Below the pieces are notes generated by a model, which saw nothing but the letters and a program-made list of their open reading frames with translations, was not told where the DNA came from and ran no database searches. Both the position numbers and the translations under genes were made by a program. Shown here piece after piece: positions 44,796-58,263 of a stretch of 64,000 nt of DNA. Origin of the DNA: Cymodocea nodosa (Eukaryota; Streptophyta; Magnoliopsida; Alismatales; Cymodoceaceae); assembly GCA_036874045.1 (NCBI GenBank), contig CM072344.1:8466501-8530500 (forward strand), given 5' to 3'. Numbering within the stretch: the first letter of the stretch is position 1; every line of letters begins with the position of its first letter.

Positions 44796-45516
44796 ACATC
44801 TTTCTCCAGATTATCCTATAAGGAAAAATGAAAAGCAAAGTAGGATAAATCAAAAGAAGAAGGCTTAGAAAACTCAGAAAAAGTTTTACAAGAAAAAGGC
44901 TTTAAAGGTCACTTAGGATGACACGTCAGAAGTGTCTAAATCTGAAGAATTATCATCAAAATTTTCACATTCAAAAGAAGAATAAGAGTCAGAAGACGTT
45001 GCTCATGTGTGTTTCATGGCAGATGAGTTTGAGGTAATATCTGATTTTGAAAGTCATTCAGATTTTAACTTTGATGAATTATTATGTGCTTATCATGTAT
45101 TATTACAAAAACTTAAAGTTTGTAAACTAGAAAATAAGAATATTAGAAACTCTTTGTCCATTATAGAAGAAGAAAATTGTTTCCTATCTACTACTTTAGA
45201 GAAATTTAAATATGATAATGAAAATCATGCTAGAGATTTGCATAAATTTAGATTTAATGAATGTGTCTTGCATGAACAAATACAAAATTTAAATGCTGAA
45301 AAATTAAAGATAAAATTTGAAAATGAAAAATTGAGAAACAATATAAATGACCTTGAATTAGAGATTAATAGATTAAAAATGAGAGAGCTAGATTTAAATT
45401 CCACCATTAAGAAATGGAATTTAAGTCAAACTAAGTTAGACAAACTAACTAGTACCCATGTAGTGTCATATAAATTTGGCTTAGGATTTGATTTTCCTAA
45501 ATACCTTGAATCTTAA

Positions 45517-46190
45517 GTCAATAAAGGATTTATTAGTTGTAGTTCAAGTAAATCTAAGACTAAAATTCCTTTTATCATGAAACAAGGTAATAAATATGTA
45601 GAGGTAGGTACTTTTAGGGATGAATCATGTAGCAATAATATAAACTAATCTGATTTATCTAAATGTACTTTTAATATGACTATCAATGTTTCTAAAAATC
45701 TTTTTTCTTGTTTTGGAAATTCAGTTACTAATGTTTCTAAAATTTCAAACAATTATAGTAAACTGGAAATTTAGGAACCTGAGCATGAAATTCAAAACAC
45801 TAGTATTAGACCAATTATTGGCTCTGCATGTTCTTTATCTAAATATTCATATGTAGAAAAAGATTTTGTATGTATTGAAAATTTAAATACAAGTACAAAA
45901 TCTTGATATGAACTTACTGAAATGTATGAGCATGACCAAAATAAATTAACATTTAATAAAAATTAGTTTGGTCTTGGTTATACTACATTTGAAAATAAAA
46001 AGAATGTTTATAAGAGCAATAATTCTATAAGTGAGTATGAAGTTAATGATAAATCAATAGTACTTACAACTAATAAGAATATAAATGATAATGTTAGACT
46101 ATTTTTAAACAAAAAGAAGAAATATGCTTTAAATAAACTTAGTCCTCAAAGACATTGGGTACCAAGAAATAATTCTTAATTTGTTTTGTA
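45517..46190 (+). pseudogene. Gag-protease linker of Copia B
   Basis: Coding-like remnant with Copia linker features, ending RHWVPRNNS just before the protease. No separate domain is seen. Confidence 0.55.
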
Positions 46191-47135
46191 GGATGAAACA
46201 ACATCAAAATAGATTTTGGATAGTGTAGCATCAAGTCACATGACTGAATAGAAAAGTCTACTGAAAAATTTTACAAATACTAAGAAAGGAAGTGTAATAT
46301 TTGGAAACAAAAGCAAGGATAAAATCATAGGTACGAGCAATGTTCAATTAACTCCTACTTGTGTTATTTTGAATGTACTATATGTAGAAAACCTAAGATT
46401 TAATTTGCTGAGTATTATAAAACTAATTGATAATGGATACTATATATTGTTTGAAGATAATGTATGCAAAATTATTGATAAAATTATAGATGAACTTAAG
46501 TTTATTACTAAAAGAAAAGATTATGTATGTATTTTATCATTACCTTCTAATGCAATTGATTTAAATTCATGTTTGCTAGCTAAAACTAATGATGTATATC
46601 TTTGACATAGAAGGATCAGACATATAAATATGAAACTGTTGCATAAATTGTCTAAAAAAAATTTAGTGAGAGGTTTACCTAAGATTAAATACACAAAGGA
46701 TTTGATGTGTGATGCATGTAAGTTAGGTAAACTTCATAAAAACTCTTTTAAATCCAAAATTGATATATCAAGCAAGAAAGTCTTAAAACTTATATATATA
46801 GATTTATTTGAACCAACAAGAATCATGTGTCTTGGTGGTAAACAGTATGTATTTGTTTTAGTAAATGACTTCTCTAGATACACTTGGGTATATTTTCTAA
46901 CAACTAAGACAGAAGTTTTTGAAACGTTTAAAATGTATTGCAATCTTGTTCAAAATGAACATAGTGTCTTAGTTCAAAAACTTAAGAGTGATCATGATAT
47001 TAAATTTGAAAATGTTCAAATGGATAATTACTGTAAAGATCATGGCATTGATCACAACTATTCTTTTCCAAGAGCACCTTCACAAAATGGTATTGTTGAG
47101 AGAAAGAATCAATCACTTTAGGAAATGGTTGAACT
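46191..47135 (+). pseudogene. Copia protease and integrase remnant, element B
   Basis: The protease region is recognised by the segment around 46210 (ILDSVASSHMTE, aligned with the DSGCSxHMT motif) and by NVLYVENLRFNLLSI. The GAG-pre-integrase region follows (LVRGLPKIKYTKDLMCDAC at about 46670-46730). The integrase core has YIDLFEPTR, LKSDHDIKFEN and GIVERKNQSL at 46790-47120. It is broken. Confidence 0.85.
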
Positions 47136-47940
47136 ATGTTAAATGAACATAATTTACCTCAAAATCTTTGGGTTGAAGCAGTGAATACAACTTGTTATAT
47201 TATTAACAGAAGTCACCTAAGACCTCTTGTTAATAAAACTCCTTTTGAAATTATGTTTGATAGGGTTCCAAAAATTTCCTATACGAAACCATTTGACTAT
47301 AAGTGTTTTATCCTTAACACTAAGGATAAAAGGGATAAATTTCACGCCAAAGCGGATGAAGGAATTTTTGTAGGTTACTCTACTAGAAGTAAAGCCTATA
47401 GAGTTTATAATAAGACTTCTAAAACCATTGAAGAAACCCTTCATGTAAGCTTCAATGAAAATTCTTTTAGAGAATCTCAATCTAAAGTTGATAATGATGA
47501 TATGATCAATTTCCCAAAAGAATTAGAGATCCATAGAAAGATTGAAGATTTATTTGAGAAAATTAAAAATATGAACTTAAATGATCAAACTAATGATCAA
47601 AGTAATGTACCTTCAAATGTTGATGAGAATATTGAGGAGAATTATAGAAATTGGCATTATTCTTCATCACATCCCATCACTCAAGTCATTGGTAATATTA
47701 ATGAGGGAGTTAAAACCAAAGCTTCAGTAAATTTAAATAGTATGTGCATGTTTGTTTCTATGGTGGAACCAAAGAATATAGAAGAAGCATTATCTAATGA
47801 AAATTTGATAGTGGCAATACAAGATGAACTAAATCAATTCATCAGAAATAATGTTTGGGAATTAGTCTCTCCACTAGAAAATCAGTCCATAATAGGTACA
47901 AAGTGGATCTTTAGAAACAAAACTAATGAGACTAGTCAAG
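47136..47940 (+). pseudogene. Copia integrase C-terminus and start of reverse transcriptase, element B
   Basis: One open stretch encodes the LWVEAVNTTCYIINRSHLRP part, the GIFVGYSTRSKAYRVYN motif, the acidic linker, SSHPITQVIGNINEGVKTKA, and the beginning of reverse transcriptase up to GTKWIFRNKTNETSQ. At 47941 the LTR of family A copy 2 begins; residues read beyond it come from that LTR. Confidence 0.87.
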
Positions 47941-49739
47941 TGTTCAGTGTCAAAATCTGTTTGATTTGTTTTTTATGCTTATATTAATAAATTCTTTTAG
48001 AAGTAAACAAACAACTTTTCACACAAATTAGATATTAAGTCCAATTTGTATTTTAACTGTAAGTACACAATGTATATTGTATTTGTGTGCAAGTACAGGT
48101 CGATCCCATAGAGATTGAGTAAGAATTGTGTATTATTTCAATTTTTATATTGGAATTTACATGTGTTCAGTTAAGCACTCTGTTGAGTTACAGTTAACTC
48201 AACGGACTTAGTTCGTAGAGTTAGGGTTAACTCAATAGACTAACCTCATAGACCTAAGTTAACTCCATAAGCCTACCTTTCCAATTAAATACTATTATTC
48301 ATAGAGGAATTCAACTAACTATTGGGTAGTTCCACAGAATGTAAATAACATCAATTAAGCTCTTTAATGTTAGTTAATATGAGATTTGTCATTAAACAAC
48401 ACTAACATTCAAATATTTCAAACAGTAACCATTAAAATCTTTAAGTATCTAAGACGAATCAATTTTAGTAAATAATAAAACTATTTTCTATTTTTTGAAT
48501 CAAACAAACATAAAACATTTACAATAATGACAATGATAGCATTAACCATAATACAATACAACACTTTACTACTAAATGTAAACATAGATAATTAGTTGTT
48601 TTGGGTATTTTTTTATTTTGATATGTTCCTGAAGATGAATGAAAGGTGGAATGTAAAAATCTCTATCGACAGTAAAAACTTCCATCACTACATGTGACAC
48701 GATTACACTACTGAAAACTTAATCACTTACAGTCTTGCCTCGTCTCCCTATAGAATCACAAACTAAGAATTGTAAGTTGATCTCCTCTTCAACATACTAG
48801 CATCAACCTGAAACCTAGGCTAAAAGTTTTACAATCTCCTAAGATATGCTTGGTGAAAATGGCTTCCCTTCCTATGATGCAATCGCTCCTCATAGTGGTT
48901 GTCAATCACTATCTTTGGCTTGGAATCTACCCGACATTCGAAAAGTATCCTCACAGATCTCCGATGGTTGGTGATTTTGGTGAGCTTTAGGGAACTTCCA
49001 ATGCTTCCTGTACTAAGAATTGTAAGTTGATCTCCTCTTCTTTTATATTTCTTTTAGTAGTAACTACTTTTACTTAAATGATGGGTTGGATTTTCTTCAT
49101 TCATATCAACGATGGTGATTTCTTCTTCATTCCACGAGTGAATTCCTACGTGATACATGTAATCGTGGTTTTCCTTTGAATTTCCTATTTCTACAACTAC
49201 TATAGTGGTATGTTAGAAAATAAATAGTCTGTAAAGTTAGTGTAACTCAATGGACTTATTTTGTTGATTTAACTATAAAACACATGCAATAAAGAAATAA
49301 CTTATAAGCTTATAACACTAACACAATGCATTACCTTAGTGTATATTCAAGTAACTCAATGCGTATAGTTATACTAACTTAACGAGTTATATATGTGCAA
49401 CTCATGTGACATAATAAAACATTTAAATTCAACACGTGCACTCTAAGAAATAATAAAATATTCTTTAAGTGTTTAAAATATAACTATCTAGTACATGAAA
49501 TATAACTCTTCAAAATAACAGAAAATTCGGATACCTAAGAATTAAAAAGCCTATGATTCACCGACAGTTCAGAAATATAATTAATTAACACTAATTCCTT
49601 GAAATTATGTAGATTCTTTCATTAAAGCATATAATAGTGCAATTATAACATAATGGCTTAATTCTCATATGATAAGCTAAATATTATGCAATTAACCATC
49701 ATTTAACCGTTAATATTATGCACTTTTTCATTCTAAACA
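47941..49739 (-). repeat. 3' LTR of family A copy 2, 1,799 bp
   Basis: On the minus strand it starts TGTTTAGAATGAAAAAGTGC at 49739 and ends ACACTGAACA at 47941. It carries the U5 phrase near 48090-48110, dyad clusters (48180-48270; 49230-49440), and overall similarity to the solo LTRs. The last ~17 bp differ from theirs. Confidence 0.9.
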
Positions 49740-49755
49740 CTTCTCCCATACTTAA
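49740..49755 (-). other. Terminal polypurine tract, copy 2
   Basis: The complement reads AAGTATGGGAGAAG before the LTR. Confidence 0.78.
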
Positions 49756-51585
49756 CTTTTGCTAGTCCCTTAGTAAACTACTAATATCTAACTAGTTGGT
49801 CTTTCTAAAGTGCTAGAACTAATTCTTCATTTTTTCTTTAGAATACATATATTAGATTAGTATAAAGATATTCTATATTTTTCAGTAATCTAATTTAACA
49901 TTGTTTTCTCCTCTTCAACTTGCAAATATATTTAAAACATATGTAAAATACATACAAAACATACTAGCATCACGTAGGTGGTAATTATATTATCATTTTT
50001 TCTTTTCAAACATTTGTTATCCTGAATTTTCCTATATGATTTCCAGAATAAATTTCAACTACATATGAATCAAAAATAATAAATTTCAACTACATACGAA
50101 TCAAAACACAATCCAACTCAATATGATTAAACAAGAAGAATAATGAATTGTATCTCAAATAAACAACTTCAAAAGTCTAATCTAGATTCATACTTCAGTA
50201 ATCATAAATAATAGAAAATATACTCGATTCAAAAGATTTCTAAATTTTCACAAAACACTTTTATCTTTTCAAAACAGTATATGCATATTTTTACTTTAAA
50301 AGTTAATTTGAAAAGCTTGAATCATACAAGAGCTTTCTAATGTACTCATGTATCTAGCTTTCAATCAACAATCTCAGATCTGATCAAAATCTTAGGTTGC
50401 TAAATTTAAAGAGTTCTTTTTCAAGTCAACAATCCTTACATACCTATCTACTCAAGTATAAAAGGCTTATGATCAAACAAATCAATAAACTCTCAAAGTT
50501 TTTCTCTTTTTTTCCTCTCTTTTTCTTTTCAACACTATATATATAAGTATTTCATTAATATAGATGCAATAAAATACAAATCTCATATAATCCTACTTCT
50601 ATAATTTACTGAAAACATGAATCCACATCAATAAGCTCATACTTTTTCTATAGTTTAATAAGATTTACACGTTAATCATTCTACAAGTTTAATCAATCAA
50701 ATTAAATGTATCCTTGATCATATGTATTTTATTTAATCTAAAAATCAACATTTCAGCTCTTTCAGGATATAAGATCATTTACTGAGTTTCAATTAAGCAT
50801 TCTGATATCTTTAAAATTGTGAAACTATTAAACTCATAAAATTTAGTAAAGACATAAGATACTATATCCAAATTTGTATTAATAGTGAAATTTGTAGCAT
50901 CTTATATAAGATTCTAAATATAACATTCAAGTAGTTATAGTTCTTAAAAATTTTACAATTTTAATTACCGGGTAGTTACAAGAAATTTCAATTAGTTATA
51001 GCAAATTCATAAATAAATAAAAATTTCAATTTCTACAAAAATTTGCAGCACAATCCTAATTCCTCTAATTAACAAAATTACTTGGATTTTAATCTAATTA
51101 CCTCGCCCCTATATCTACATTTTTCATTGTTTTCAATGTAAAAGATTTTACAGTAAATACATTAAATGTTAGCAAGCATAAATATTATTTTATTGACTTA
51201 ACACCTAACTCAACGAACTTAATTTATTGAGTTAATGAATAACTCCACGAATTGAGTTTAAATGTAAATTCAATATAAGTAATCAATTACATACCTTATT
51301 CTTTTGTATCTCCTTTAATATCTTCCGACTTTTAATTCTGAAAAACTTTTCATTCACAAATAAAAGTAGAATATATAACAAAATAACATTTAACAACAAA
51401 ACATAAATTGTTAAATCAGTGCCTTGTGTGGAACCCAAGCTCCTATGCCTTTGGTGGCTCACAAGCAAGCCAGTTGGTTTCCTAGAATAGATACCAACAA
51501 ACTGGATTGATATTTTATTTTTCTTTTCATTTTTCTTCAAAATAAATGCAAAGTACACACAACATTAAAAACACAAAATCACAAT
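49756..51585 (-). other. Conserved tail between F-box gene and 3' LTR, copy 2
   Basis: Non-coding, aligned with 28710-30550. It includes the internal polypurine motif (51101-51138), a dyad cluster (51190-51260) and the structured block (51421-51515). Confidence 0.8.
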
Positions 51586-52196
51586 TTAAGAACATGATTG
51601 AAAAGTAGTGACAAATGGAATAAACGTGTTAATCCAAGCAAACTTTTTAAGCATAATTCTTCTTGCTATTAATTCTGTTTTAATGCAATATGCTTTCCTT
51701 TTTAACTTGTAAACTTGCAGTATGCTATCAATACTAAATATAAGTGTATTACCATTAATGAATTGAAATGTAGAAAGGGATCCTCTTCTGTTCCAAGATA
51801 ATGTAGTTGTTTCTATTTCTACATATATTTCAATATATTCCTCTTCCCACTTCCATTCATTTAAGTCTTTCATAATCCATATTTGAAATTTCATTAGTTC
51901 ATCCCACCATCTTATCAGACATAAAGTAGGATCATCATATTCATTATACCATACTCTTAATTGAATTTTATCATGTTATGTAGATGGTGGTTTAGCAATA
52001 TCACTAGGTACAAGCAATATTTCTATAAAGTCATCATCATAACTGTTTATGCTTACTATGTATAAATCAGATCTAAAAGCAACTGATATATCTGTGACTA
52101 GATATATATATCCATCAAGTATGACATGTATGTTGTTAATTAATGATTTCTGTCCTAGATATATCATAGTATTTTCAGTCAAAGATTGTAGGATCG
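51586..52196 (-). pseudogene. F-box protein gene, C-terminal part, copy 2
   Basis: It encodes the F-box-associated domain, with VILDGYIYLVTDISVAFRSD and the block FQIWIMKDLNEWKWEEEYIE. It ends FVTTFQSCS like copy 1. The upstream limit is the end of an LTR B fragment at 52197. The N-terminal part is not present next to it. Not intact. Confidence 0.85.
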
Positions 52197-53246
52197 TATG
52201 GCTACACAAGAGGGGGGTGAATTGTGTTTTTCAATATTTTCGAATATAATTGAAACTTTAAAACTCAAAAATAAGTCGAGACACTGTTTTCATAAAATCA
52301 TTTTTATTCAAGGTTTCAATTACAATATACAATTCAATTCTCCTCAAAAATTGTAGATGCAATTATATCTCGATACCATGTATCATCTAAACAATTTCAT
52401 AACTACAAATAGAGAAAACTAATTTGCGGAATTTAAAACATTTCTCCCTGTTTGAGATCTTTCTTCTTCTTCTTCTCTTTCTTCTTCAGCAATTCTTCAG
52501 TGACGAATATCTTGTCTTTTTATGCTTCATCGAATTTACTTTCTTCTGATACTTTAAATCTTTAGTGACGTAAATCTGACCTTTTTTGCTTCACTGAATT
52601 TTCTTCCCTCTGATACTTCAAATCTTCAGCGACATAAATTTGACCTTTTCTGCTTCATTGAATTTTCTTCCACCTGAGAGCTTTTCCTCGAAGAGGTGAT
52701 TTAGATCCCTGAAAAGATTTTTCATTTGATGTGCAGGGATAGTTTGATCAATGAGAATTCTATGTCTTTTATACTGTATCTTCATTTCATGCATATCCTC
52801 CACATTTAATCACTACCAGTTTTCCACTTCTTCATGTCTTTTCTTTTTCCTTCATCGAAATACACACATTCTATCCCACGTTTACATTTTGAATTTTCTT
52901 TAATCATTAATCTTGGATCTCTAAAAAATTTCCTGCAAAATAAACTTTCTCGTCCAAAATTTTTCATCAAGTATAATAAGAAGTCGTTACTTTAATGTTA
53001 ACTAAACGAGTAACACAAGTATATATATAACTTAACGTTTTTAACTTAACCAGTTTCTCATGTGCTAATTCACGTGACAAGTACTGTAGCTAACTCAACG
53101 AACTAACTCCATTGTGTTATGGATAACTCAACGAACTATCTCTGTTGTGTTACGATAACTCAACGAACCAATAATATACAAATGTTTTTATAATAAGAAT
53201 TTTACCACGTGCAAAAATAACAACTTAAGTTTATAACGCTAACCTA
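52197..53246 (-). repeat. LTR B fragment, 3' two thirds
   Basis: On the minus strand it ends CGATCCTACA at 52197. It matches LTR B from about position 540 to the end. The missing first part matches 59613-60127, which is in the opposite orientation. Confidence 0.88.
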
Positions 53247-53528
53247 CGTGTAGAAATTAAATTTTACTTTTCAGTATACATATATGTTCAGATATTAGCC
53301 AATCATCGTGCATTTAACCATGTCATTCATAAAATTTTGAAAAAACTTCAAATAGTTTTAACACACATATATATAATATTTTCGTTCAGTACAGGTTTGA
53401 ATTAAATACTGTATTCTCTGTTATGCAAATTCAACAACATTTTGCTTCAAACATTCATATATATATATATTGAAATATTTTATATTACAACAAACAAATG
53501 TTACAATATAAGTAGATGGTTGATACAT
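53247..53528 (-). other. Non-coding region after the aORF, copy 2
   Basis: AT-rich; matches 35985-36240 of copy 1. No gene is seen. It includes an (AT)n run near 53457-53470. Confidence 0.65.
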
Positions 53529-56500
53529 TTAATTTTTTTTCTTAATTCATCTACTTCCTTCTAGAGTTTTTCTAATTATTGCTTTAACTAATTTATATGC
53601 TTTACAACCCCTCTAATTTCTCCAAAAGATCCTGCAACAAATGTTCCAATAGCAACAATCAAATAATTCCTATATTCCTTCACCGAGATGGCCCTGGATT
53701 TCATCTGTTTGGATGTCCATCTAGTGAAGTCAATATTGTCCACCATCGACAATGGAATTAGATCTCCATAGAATAATTTTTTCTGTGCTACCCTCAACTT
53801 GGAGATAAAAATTACAGACCAATTTACTTGAATTTTGTTCACAACTGCATATATGGCCTATTTAACAAATTGACTTAATTCTATATCATGGCCTTGTCAT
53901 TGGTAGACATTTTTAATCAAAATATTAGCTACCATGTGTGCTTTACCATTTAAGTACTTCAATCTGTTTAATAATGGCACACTAGGATTGATAGCTAAAC
54001 AACCTTTTATTTCTTATTCTGTCCACTCAACTGTAGTCGTGCTCTCAAGAATTTCTTTTCCTTCATTTCTAACTCCAAAAATATTGTGGAGAAGCTCTGG
54101 TGTTATCAGTACATCAGCTTGCTCCACATTGAAAATTAATCCTCTTTCCTCATCTCTTAAATTTGCATAAAAATAGGGTACTAAATTTTCATACACTACA
54201 TGCCCTTTATGGTGAGAAATAAATTGCAATAGACCTTGGAACTCAAATAATTATTTAATGTCCTCCATGTCGTCCTAGTTTACTAGTCTACTATATATAA
54301 TATCAAACCCCTTTATCTCTTCATATTTATTCATTACTTCCTGACTCCAAAAACATACATCATTCAGAACTTGTTGTTGAGAAGGGTTAGGAATCTGAAA
54401 TTGTTCCTCTACTGGGGGTTTTTTTCTACTACTTCCTCAAGATGTTGAACTGGTGTTTGTTGGAAATGATTCGGAGATTCCTGCAATTCAGTTCCTACTT
54501 CTATCTATGGTGGAGAGCCGGTAGAACTCTCCACTCTTTTTTCTTGTACTTTCTCAATAAATTGCTGAAGAGTCTCTCCATCTTAAGTGGAATCTGTCGA
54601 GTCATTTCCTCTTTGTTCAATATGCTCTTGTTCAGCTTCTTCTATTTTTTCTTCCTCCTCACAACCAATATCTAATGTCACTATTTTTTCTGAATCATTA
54701 GTAGATTGGGATGGAGTCCTAGGCAAATCATCTTCTACCCTAATTATTTTTTCTAGTTATGCAGGCTATAAGCTAATTTTAGCCTATTTTTTCTCTCTTC
54801 TTTGCTTTTGCTGTTGCTACTCCTGCTCCTCATATTTGAATAACAGATTAACAAAAATGGGCTCTTTAGGCCCTACTAATAATATAGGCTCAGATTTAAC
54901 TATCTCCTTAGCCTCAAGCACTTTTTCTTTTTCTTTTCTTCTTCTTATTAGTTGTGCTTGTTCTTCCTCTAAGACTAAGTCAACAAAACTGGGCTCTCCA
55001 AGCCCTCGAGCCATAGGTATTAGCTCTTCCTACTTAACATTTACTAGTCTGGAAGGACCAGCTTCAAATTCTCTTGTAGCTAGTGATCTAGCTGCTTTAG
55101 AATGTTGTTTTAATTTAATTTTATATTAGGCCTTCAACTTATCTTTGGCCCTCTTCTTGCATAGTGCATCATAAAGTAAATGAGTCTTTATCATAGCCAT
55201 ATCTTCAGAATTTCCTTAGTTCTTGGAAACTTTCACGAGCTTTGCAAATTCTCTCCATTCCTTTGGCATCGATGGCTATTTAGAATAAAAAAGTGCATAA
55301 TATTAAGGGTTAAATAATGGTTAATTGCATAATATTTAGCTTATCATATGAGAATTAAGCCATTATGTTATAACTGCACTATTATATGCTTTAATGAAAG
55401 AATCTACATAATTTTAGGGAATTAATGTTAATTAAGTACATTTCTAAACTGTTAGTGAATTGCAGGATGTGAAATTCTTAAGTATTTGAATTTTTTGTTA
55501 TTTCGAAGAGTTATATTGCATGTACCAGATAGTATGTTTTAAAAGAATATTTTATTATTTCCTGGAATGCACGTGTTGAATTTAAATGCTTTAGTATATC
55601 ATGTGAGATGCACATGTTTAACTCGTTAAGTTAGCATAACTGTACGTGTTGAGTTACATGAATACACACTAAGGTAACACGTTATGTTAACAGCTTATTT
55701 CTTTATTGCACGTGTTTTATAGTTAAATCAATGAAGTAAGTCCATTGAGTTATCTTTAACTCCATGGACCATATATTTTCTAATATGCCACTGTAGCGAT
55801 TACAGAAATAGGACATTCGAAGGAAAACCACGATTGCATGTATTTCGTAGGAATTCACTCGTGGAAGGAAGAAGAAATCACCATCATTGATATGAATGAA
55901 GGAAATCCAACCAATCATCTAAGCAGAAGCAGTTACTACTAAAGAAATATAAAAGAAGAGGAGAAAAATGAAGAAAGGGTGGTTGGCAGTGTGTGTAGAG
56001 GTGGAGGACCGTGCTAACTACAGGCAGCATCGGAAGTTCACTAAAGCTCCACACCATCACCAAAATCACCATAATCACCAACCATTGGAGGTCTGTGAGG
56101 ATACCTTTTTGATGTCGGGTCGATTCCGAGCCAAACATAGTGCCTGACAACCATTGTGAGGAGTGGTCGCGTCGCGGGAAGGGAAGCCATTTTCACCAAG
56201 CATTGACTCATATCTCAGGAGATCGTAAAGCTTCTAGCCCTAGTTTCGGGTTGATGCTAGTATGCTGAAGAGGAGATCATCTTACAATTTTGGACTTGCA
56301 ATTCTATAAGCAGAGGAGACAGGATTGTAAGTGATTAAGTTTTCAGTGGTGTAATCGCATCATATGTAGTGATGAAAGTTTTTACTATCGATAGAGATTT
56401 TTACATTTCACCTTCCATTCATCTTCATGAACATATCAAAACAAAACTACCAAAAACAACAACTTATCTGTGTTTACATTTAGTATTAAAGTATTGTATT

Positions 56501-57552
56501 GTTTGTTTTGTATCGTGATTAATGTTATCATTGTCAATATTGTAAATGTTTTATATTTGTTTGATTCAGAAAATAGAAAATAGTTTTACAGTTTACTGAA
56601 ATTGATTCGTTCTAGATACTTAAAGATTTTAATGGTTACTATTTGAAATATCTGAATGTTAGTGTTGCTTAATGATAAATCTAATATTAACTAGCATTAA
56701 AGAGCTTAATTGATGTTATTTACAATCTATGGAACCACCCAATGGTTGGCCGAATTCCTCTGTAAATAGCAGTATTTAACTGGATAGATAGACTCGTGGA
56801 ATTAACTTAAGTCCACAAACTAGGTCCGTTGTGTTAACTATAACTCAATGGAGTGCTTACTGAATACATAAACTCTAATATAAAAATCAGAACAATACAC
56901 AATTCTTACTCAATCTTTGTGGGATCGACTTGTACTTGCACACAAATACAATATGCACTATGCACTTGCAGTTAAAATACAAATTGGAATTAATATATAA
57001 TTTGTGTGAAAGGTTATTAGTTTACTTCTAAAAGTAATTATTGATATAAGCATAAAGACAAATTAAACAAGTAAAAATAGAAGTTAACAAACCCCAAACA
57101 ATGGCCCCAAAAATGCTTCTCTTCCCAACAGCCTAGGTGGTGCAATTGATGGTCCTGGCTACTATTCCTCTGTAGTAGGTTTTTCAATAGTAGGCTCTTC
57201 AACTGCTTTCTTTTGTTGCTCCTCAATGTCCCACCAAGCGTGTCTAGAAATATCTTACAAACCATAGTCGTGACTTGTGCTAGATCAACTCTAGGGCAAC
57301 CTCATTATTTGGTCTTATTCTCCTTTCTCTATTCACAGCCATCTCTATTGCTACTTTGATTCTAGTTTCTACTATCTGAGGCATTCTAATATTTAAATCA
57401 ACCAAAACTCTTGTCTAGTAGAAAATTTCAGATTCTACCTTTTCTAATTCTTTTTCCCGTGTCATATTCCTGATCTTCTATCGTGTATGTCATTCCTCTA
57501 ACTCCTTGAGAAATCTTGTAGTGTCAACTACTTCCCAGAATTCTAGTGTCAT
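53529..57552 (-). pseudogene. aORF remnant, family A copy 2 (split by a solo LTR)
   Basis: The start near 57552 (MTLEFWEVVDTTRFLKELEE) matches the start of copy 1. The acidic phrase EPSFVDLVLEEEQAQLIRR is at 54817-55014. The conserved domain is at 53588-54229, with HKGHVVYENLVPYFYANLRD, ITPELLHNIFGV and NKIQVNWSVIFISKLRVAQK. A solo LTR lies within (55277-57100). Plus-strand frames at 53934-54170 and 54587-55129 are shadows of this region. It is broken in several places. Confidence 0.75.
55277..57100 (+). repeat. Solo LTR of family A in the aORF, 1,824 bp, with ATGGC duplication
   Basis: ATGGC occurs at 55272-55276 and 57101-57105. The body aligns with 31290-33315. It has a dyad cluster (55610-55760), CTCCACACCATCACC in U5 and the phrase GGGATCGACTTGTACTTGCA at 56922-56941. 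It ends AACCCCAAACA, unlike the other two full LTRs. Confidence 0.94.
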
Positions 57553-58263
57553 CTTGTATTCTTTTAGTGTTATGGAATAGAATAGAACGATTTTTGGTGC
57601 TCTAAGTGCTAGATAGTTTTGTAGATAATGCCCCCAAATCCTAAGTTTTAGTATAAATAAACCCTAACTTTTTGGTGGGTAATCAAGTCATTTTCCCATG
57701 CAAACTATCACTACTTACATATACTACTCCATGGAGTTACGGTTAACTCCACGGACTAAGTCTGTGGACATACCTTAAGTACTTCGTTGAGTTATAGTTA
57801 ACTCAACGTAGAAAGTTCATTGGGTTATGTTTAACTCAACGAACTTCCCGTACAGTTATACTAATAAAACAATGCAAATACAATACAAAAATGTTAGTCT
57901 ATACCGAAAAAATTTCTGGTCTGATCGATTCTTGATTTAACTTTTCTTACTTTCAGTCAGGCCATTATATTTTCTCAATTCAACTAAAATTAAATACATT
58001 TATTTATTATTATTTTAGTTTAGTTTTATATTTGGTTGAACCGATACCTTGTTTCGGTCAAACCGACACTTTTACTTAATATAATATACATTTTTTCCTT
58101 TTTTTTTTAGTTGTGGTTAGACCGATGGATCCTTTCGCTATGACCGTAACAAAGTTTTTTCTTTTAATATATGTTTTGGTAAAATTAATAATTTCTTTTG
58201 GTTGAACTGTTACTATATTTAAAATAAGTTTTTTTCTTTTTTCCAAAACAAACATATGTATAT
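57553..58263 (-). other. Gap between integrase and aORF, copy 2
   Basis: Non-coding. It has the dyad cluster (57715-57850) and the GGTTTGACCGAAA-like array (57895-58230), as in copy 1. Confidence 0.7.

Larger units (their letters stand above)
41417..45516 (+). pseudogene. Copia gag remnant, element B (interrupted by two solo LTRs)
   Basis: It begins MATGNGNFSLYEGQNLNHPP, followed by LFDGIHFEYWKYRMTIFLQS, the DUF4219/UBN2 gag pattern. The UBN2 core is at 41558-41902 (YEVWHALEVSYEGTSQVKET). A zinc-knuckle region spans the two solo LTRs at about 43140-43197 and 44796-44830. The end (45007-45516) is a long Lys/Glu/Asn-rich coiled coil closing with YKFGLGFDFPKYLES. It is broken. Confidence 0.82.
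39633..47940 (+). mobile_element. Copia element B (SIRE/Tork-like), 5' part
   Basis: It has a full 5' LTR, a tRNA-Met-type primer site, gag, protease, integrase and the start of reverse transcriptase. It is inserted in the integrase of family A copy 1, and family A copy 2 is inserted in it at 47941. Two solo LTRs (42234-43125 and 43198-44795) lie in its gag. It has more than ten breaks. Confidence 0.88.

Noticed and set aside
53934-55129. Plus-strand Ser-rich frames of 78-180 residues
   Set aside because: They are shadows of the minus-strand aORF, whose motifs are shared with copy 1 and element D.
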